This document shows positions 62,101-64,000 of a stretch of 64,000 nt of DNA, in pieces. Positions within the stretch are counted from its first letter, which is position 1. Each line of letters begins with the position of its first letter. The DNA lies in NCBI GenBank assembly GCA_024362935.1, contig JANCRA010000006.1:30683924-30747923 (forward strand). The letters are read 5' to 3'. The notes under the pieces are model-generated. The model did no database searches, was not told the DNA's origin, and saw only the letters and a program-made list of their open reading frames with translations. The DNA comes from Setophaga petechia (lineage: Eukaryota; Chordata; Aves; Passeriformes; Parulidae). The position numbers and the translations under genes were made by a program.

Positions 62101-64000
62101 TGTTTCCCCTGATGGGGCTGGGGATTGAGCCAGAGCAGGGCAGAGGGGTGGCTGTGGCACTGAGCCTGAGCAGAGGTGAGTGAACTTAAAGCAGAGAGGT
62201 GCTGCTGGTCTCTGGCTGCAGGAAGGGTTGGTGGTCTTGGATGCAGTAAGGCCTGGGAAGCATTCATGAAACAGCACAGCTGGATTTTTATGGCAACTTT
62301 TACTGCTGCTTAATTGGACAGTGGATGAGAGCTACTTCTAGCTAGCAGCCATAGCTTAATTCAGCTCCAGTCTGAATTTAGTGCCTGGGATATATTTCAG
62401 AGATGCTCTAAAAGCTTTCAAACGTTTTGAGCCAAACTATTTTCCTCTCCAGTCTCTGTCATGGTGTGACAATCACTGAAAAGTTTGTGTTGAAGCAATT
62501 CTGCAGAGTTGGTAAGCTGTAGCTGGTGTTAAAAAAGCTGGACTGTGCTATGCAAATAGCTCATCCTTTCTTCTGGAGGGCCTTGCTCTTGATGGAGGGG
62601 CTCAGTGGCCTGAGTCTCTGTTCCTTCCTTTACCCCCTCTGTGAATGCTCATCAGAGGAGGCCAGGCAGAACAGCTGAGAAAAACAGAAACTTGTACATC
62701 TATGGACTTGAGCTGTTTAATCCCAGAAAACTGGACACACTCAAACTGAGCTGGCCTGGCTCCAAGGGTGACCTGGGACTTCAGTTGTAGGTTTGTACTT
62801 AAACAGCCTTGGTGTGGCTCAAATGCTGTGAACTGAGAGCAAGGAGTGAGCTGAGAGCAAGGAGTGAACTGAGAGCAAGGAGTCCCCCTTCCCTGCAGCC
62901 CTTCCAATGTGTAAAAAGGTCCCAGAAGCAGGAAATGGTAAATTTGAGTGTGAAAAGTGCCTCTGGCTTTTTGAGCCCCTCCTGCCCCTTCTCTCCAACA
63001 ACTTTCTTCCATCCTTCTTTAGGGATGTTGCCCATCTGTAGGGCCACAGGCTCTGTGTGTTTTGGGGCTGTGTTTTAGTCAGGTGGGTTGTTGTTCTCTC
63101 TTTGCAGTGCCTCTGCCTCGGGCAGTGAGATCCTGCCCTTGCAGGGCAATCAGCTAATTAGTATTCTTCTTGTTTGGGTGGCCACTGCTCCCAGCTCCCT
63201 GCAGAGCAGTCAGGCTTGCTTTGCACTGCAAATTAGTGTCTCAGGGGTTTCTGGGGGTGTTTGCTGTTTGATTTTATCAAGTGTTTTTGATGGGCAGGAA
63301 GTTAATTTTCATAATGTCCCAAGGAAAAAAAAAGAAATAGTTCTTCCCTGCAAGAGAAGCATCCTTTGCTTGGGAATGTCCTCTTTGAGATCCTGGCTAT
63401 TAGGTTCTCCTGTCTGCTGGTTCTTTAGTACTATTTATGTTGTGTATTTGGAGCACATGTCCCAGTCTCATCTCTTCTTGGGATGAGAACTGGTCAGGTT
63501 GCTGCTTTATCTTTCCTTGGAGACTTCTCTTCCTTTGGACAGCTCCTCCTTCATGGTTGTGGTTATGGTTAGCCTTCCTCATTCCCTAATAGTCTCTGCT
63601 TGGCTTCACAGCTTTCTCTTCCTGGGGACTTTCTGGAGGAGGTGTATAAGCAAATGGATTTTCTTGTATGGAACATGCCTTGGGAGGATTTATGTCTTTG
63701 CAACACAACCTGGCAGCAGGACAGGTTTTTTTTTCTTGACTTAATTACTTAAAATACAACCAATTGAGAAGTGTCCTTGTGCTGGAGGGAAGGCACTGTC
63801 CTGCCAGGAGTGTGTGTGGGGGTCTGTGGCTGTCCCTGCCTTGCCCACTGCTTGTGCAGGGCACCACAAAGCTCCACTCCTGGGCATCCTCTGTTTAGCT
63901 CTTGGGGAAAGTGTCTCCTGGAGGCTGCTCATCTCCCTGGGCCCAGCCCTTCCCAAACTGAGCAGCTGCTCTGTGTGCCTGGATTGTGTTTTTGGGGTGC
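25991..64000 (+). CDS. PACS2: PACS2-like phosphofurin acidic cluster sorting protein, 5' part (exons 1-3; continues past right edge)
   Basis: The gene span contains three coding exons (25991-26118, 57734-57821, 60719-60808) encoding residues 1-102. PACS proteins are cytosolic adaptors that bind acidic-cluster cargo such as furin and link it to AP-1/COPI sorting; PACS2 also acts at ER-mitochondria contacts. The visible residues ([49 protein letters not shown]) begin the furin/cargo-binding region. They fit PACS2 better than PACS1, for example LFATWE rather than LYATWE and a leucine-leading second segment. The next expected exon, starting with the YPHFLKR-type segment, is not seen before 64000. 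The gene is divergent from SEC22B. A third PACS paralogue specific to some lineages cannot be excluded. Confidence 0.85.
27195..27266 (+). mobile_element. CR1-type LINE 3' end
   Basis: The string GGGGTTGGACTGAAATGATC, then a TTTAAAAGGTTCCTTCCAAC stretch ending CATTCTGTGG, matches the characteristic 3' tail of avian CR1 elements (a GGTTGGACT ... TTCCAACCC ... ATTCTRTG tail). The 5' boundary of the fragment is not clear and may lie somewhat to the left. No reverse-transcriptase frame accompanies it, so it is a 5'-truncated copy. Confidence 0.65.
36207..36591 (-). mobile_element. Solo LTR, ERVK-type family A, copy 1
   Basis: This 385-bp element begins TGTGAC and ends GTGACA. It is flanked by a perfect 6-bp target duplication, GAGATG (36201-36206 and 36592-36597). 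A 6-bp duplication is typical of ERVK/alpharetrovirus-like integrases. The TATA-like and AATAAA strings lie on the minus strand, so transcriptional sense is probably minus. It is clearly homologous to the copies at 39.5, 46.8 and 56.4 kb, sharing for example TTGCATTCCACAGCAGCAGA. No internal viral region is attached. Confidence 0.88.
39501..39882 (+). mobile_element. Solo LTR, ERVK-type family A, copy 2 (opposite orientation)
   Basis: The 382-bp element runs TGTCACAGACACC to CCACGGTCACA and is the reverse complement of the other three copies. Flanks are CCAGGC (39495-39500) and CCAGGT (39883-39888), a 6-bp duplication with one mismatch. In this orientation a TATATATATAATAAAATAAT segment precedes AATAAATCAAG, as expected for promoter and poly(A) signals, which fixes its sense as plus. 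Confidence 0.85.
45690..45960. promoter_or_regulatory. Internal CpG-rich block in PACS intron 1
   Basis: CG dinucleotides are suddenly dense here (GGGCCGGCCCTGCCGGC, GCGCCGAGCG, GTCGCACGGCG, GTGACGTGCGGCGGTGAC), while several kilobases on both sides are CpG-poor. It includes a TGACGTGC string like a CRE. Placement about 19.7 kb into intron 1 of a gene with a long first intron suggests an alternative first exon or an enhancer. No coding exon is evident. Confidence 0.5.
45814..45841. repeat. (GTCT)7 microsatellite
   Basis: Seven uninterrupted GTCT units lie in the middle of the internal CpG-rich block of PACS intron 1. Perfect runs of this kind are length-variable. Confidence 0.95.
46183..46296. 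repeat. Short minisatellite, four ~23-33 bp units
   Basis: Four copies of CCGGGGCAGATGTGCTGCT (the third reads CCTAGG) are separated by CTGCAGCAAA-type spacers; successive offsets are 33, 27 and 23 bp. On the plus strand the first three units keep one reading frame and give a cysteine-rich repeat in a 61-codon frame. I regard that frame as incidental. Confidence 0.85.
46834..47217 (-). mobile_element. Solo LTR, ERVK-type family A, copy 3
   Basis: The 384-bp element begins TGTGACAGTGG and ends TTTGTGACA. The flanks GTGATG (46828-46833) and GTGGTG (47218-47223) form a 6-bp duplication with one change. It aligns along its whole length with the copy at 36.2 kb, including ACTATACTAAAAGAATAGAA and GGATTTCATCAGAAGGCT. 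Confidence 0.86.
49420..50626 (-). pseudogene. pol: Endogenous retroviral pol remnant (reverse transcriptase, truncated)
   Basis: Reverse transcriptase blocks are visible in order but in different frames. [12 protein letters not shown] is in the frame running 50626-50180. The motif-A block [13 protein letters not shown] is in a shifted frame near 50190. LPQGMKNSP and the catalytic YMDD (codons at 49963-49952) are in the frame 50137-49736. The thumb/connection segment is in a third frame, 49751 to about 49430. At least three frameshifts separate these. Viral similarity fades before 49.4 kb, ahead of RNase H. Non-functional. Confidence 0.87.
50461..51057 (-). pseudogene. Endogenous retroviral dUTPase-protease remnant
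   Basis: dUTPase hydrolyses dUTP; the protease cleaves viral polyproteins. The dUTPase part (51057-50770) has the motif IHADYTGPI and the C-terminal glycine-rich motif GENGFGSTG. After an in-frame TAA the same frame continues into an aspartic protease with the catalytic DTG in [11 protein letters not shown] and the later segment ITGIGGDA. The residue after DTG is serine rather than the usual alanine; serine also occurs in this family. A frame change then separates it from the reverse transcriptase. Broken, not expected to be functional. Confidence 0.83.
51093..52787 (-). pseudogene. gag: Endogenous retroviral gag remnant (matrix and capsid)
   Basis: The probable start at 52787 opens with Met-Gly, compatible with N-myristoylation of a matrix protein. 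Matrix-like sequence continues in another frame after a shift near 52745, and an in-frame stop follows near 52.62 kb. A middle region is split between two frames around 52.0-52.6 kb. The capsid occupies 51917-51093 in a single frame, interrupted by one TGA at about 51345. The major homology region is visible as [19 protein letters not shown] near 51130-51190. The frame stops shortly after, and no CCHC zinc knuckle precedes the dUTPase, implying a deletion of nucleocapsid. Not a functional gene. Confidence 0.85.
52788..52987 (-). other. Provirus 5' flank, possible U3/leader remnant
   Basis: Upstream of the gag start, minus-strand sequence has a CCAATTACAAG and, about 60 bp later, a TATAACC, an arrangement seen in retroviral U3 promoters. 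However, there is no clear TG...CA boundary and no primer-binding site before gag. It may be a deleted LTR/leader or ordinary flanking DNA. Confidence 0.25.
52988..53119. repeat. 43-bp AT-rich tandem repeat, three copies
   Basis: Units start at 52988, 53031 and 53074, each TTTGAGCCTATATGCATTC followed by two related ATAATATTATATGCATTC-type halves, so the unit is itself an internal near-duplication of about 18 bp. The copies are almost identical, indicating recent expansion. The array abuts the 5' side of the provirus fragment. Confidence 0.93.
56444..56836 (-). mobile_element. Solo LTR, ERVK-type family A, copy 4
   Basis: The 393-bp element starts GGTGACGG, with the first base apparently mutated from T, and ends TGCGACA. 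A perfect 6-bp duplication, GCCCAG, flanks it (56438-56443 and 56837-56842). It is more diverged than copies 1 and 3 and has a lengthened TATATATA tract near 56530. It lies about 0.9 kb before PACS exon 2. Confidence 0.87.
57734..57821 (+). CDS. PACS2: PACS2-like exon 2
   Basis: The acceptor is TTTGCAG|GTTG and the donor ATGCAG|GTAATT; the exon is 88 bp. It completes the arginine codon split from exon 1 and encodes [17 protein letters not shown] followed by [12 protein letters not shown], ending in phase 0. Confidence 0.95.
57822..60718 (+). other. PACS2: PACS2-like intron 2 (2.9 kb), no gene seen
   Basis: The intron is bounded by GTAATT at 57822 and CCTGCAG ending at 60718. It contains no recognisable exon, repeat family or RNA gene. 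The reading frames within it (up to 226 codons on the minus strand near 59.4-60.1 kb) show no domain features. Confidence 0.85.
60719..60808 (+). CDS. PACS2: PACS2-like exon 3
   Basis: The acceptor is CCTGCAG|GGCTCC and the donor CTGCAG|GTAGGG; the exon is 90 bp, phase 0 at both ends. It encodes 30 residues, [17 protein letters not shown] then [13 protein letters not shown], within the cargo-binding region. A minisatellite begins about 30 bp after the donor. Confidence 0.95.
60838..61093 (+). repeat. PACS2: Minisatellite at the start of PACS intron 3, nine ~20-32 bp units
   Basis: Nine copies of GGGCTGCCTGGTGG-type sequence alternate with CTCCCAGGTGATGCA or CTCCCAGGTGGGGCA spacers. About six units contain CAGGTG, which resembles an exon-intron junction. 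The array starts roughly 30 bp after the true exon 3 donor (CAG|GTAGGG). Frames on the minus strand with repeated proline-rich peptides are a by-product. Confidence 0.9.
62829..62884. repeat. 18-bp tandem repeat, three copies
   Basis: CTGAGAGCAAGGAGTGAA recurs with a period of 18 bp (CTGAGAGC at 62833, 62851 and 62869), with one substitution in the second copy's flank (GAG for GAA). Confidence 0.92.

Larger units (their letters stand above)
60809..64000 (+). other. PACS2: PACS2-like intron 3, 5' part (extends beyond window)
   Basis: After the minisatellite the sequence to the right edge holds no exon I can match to the next PACS segment. Apart from a small 18-bp repeat at 62.83 kb, nothing stands out. 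Confidence 0.75.

Noticed and set aside
61525..62277. 250-codon minus-strand frame in PACS intron 3
   Set aside because: No domain recognised; antisense to an intron with no independent support.

Overview
The window is vertebrate nuclear DNA, almost certainly from a bird and probably a songbird. The evidence is short conserved coding exons with GT/AG splice sites separated by long introns, CpG-island promoters, a CR1-type LINE 3' tail, ERVK-type solo LTRs with 6-bp target duplications, and a degraded betaretrovirus-like provirus. No prokaryotic operon, CRISPR array or plasmid-type system is present. Gene names rest on residue-level recognition of the exon translations; nothing was searched.

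Layout. Positions 1-9873 look like the first intron of a minus-strand gene whose signal-peptide exon lies at 9874-9955. I infer NOTCH2, from the phase-1 exon that ends just after a signal peptide and from its place beside SEC22B. This intron carries a minisatellite of about 1.8 kb (4.89-6.68 kb). A CpG island surrounds the exon, and a G-rich 11-bp-unit minisatellite of about 0.95 kb (10.11-11.06 kb) lies immediately upstream of the start codon. Positions 11-18 kb are intergenic. SEC22B is complete on the minus strand: five coding exons from 25587 down to 19830, 215 codons, with a probable 3' UTR reaching to about 17.97 kb. A 403-bp GC-rich gap (25588-25990) separates its start from the plus-strand start of a PACS gene that most resembles PACS2. 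PACS exons 1, 2 and 3 are at 25991-26118, 57734-57821 and 60719-60808, and the gene runs off the right edge.

The 31.6-kb PACS intron 1 holds most of the accessory DNA: a CR1 tail, four copies of one ~385-bp solo LTR family, an internal CpG-rich block with a (GTCT)n run (45.7-45.96 kb), a short minisatellite (46.18 kb), and a truncated, frameshifted gag-dut-pro-pol provirus on the minus strand (49.4-52.8 kb) beside a 43-bp AT-rich tandem repeat. PACS intron 3 begins with a minisatellite whose units repeat a CAG-GTG string like a 5' splice site.

Functionally, the complete gene SEC22B encodes an ER-Golgi R-SNARE and PACS encodes a cargo-sorting adaptor. They appear to share a TATA-less divergent promoter with a perfect NRF1-type palindrome. 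The points most worth following are the PACS/SEC22B/NOTCH2 adjacency, which differs from the human arrangement, and several tandem repeats placed where they could affect transcription, polyadenylation or splicing.
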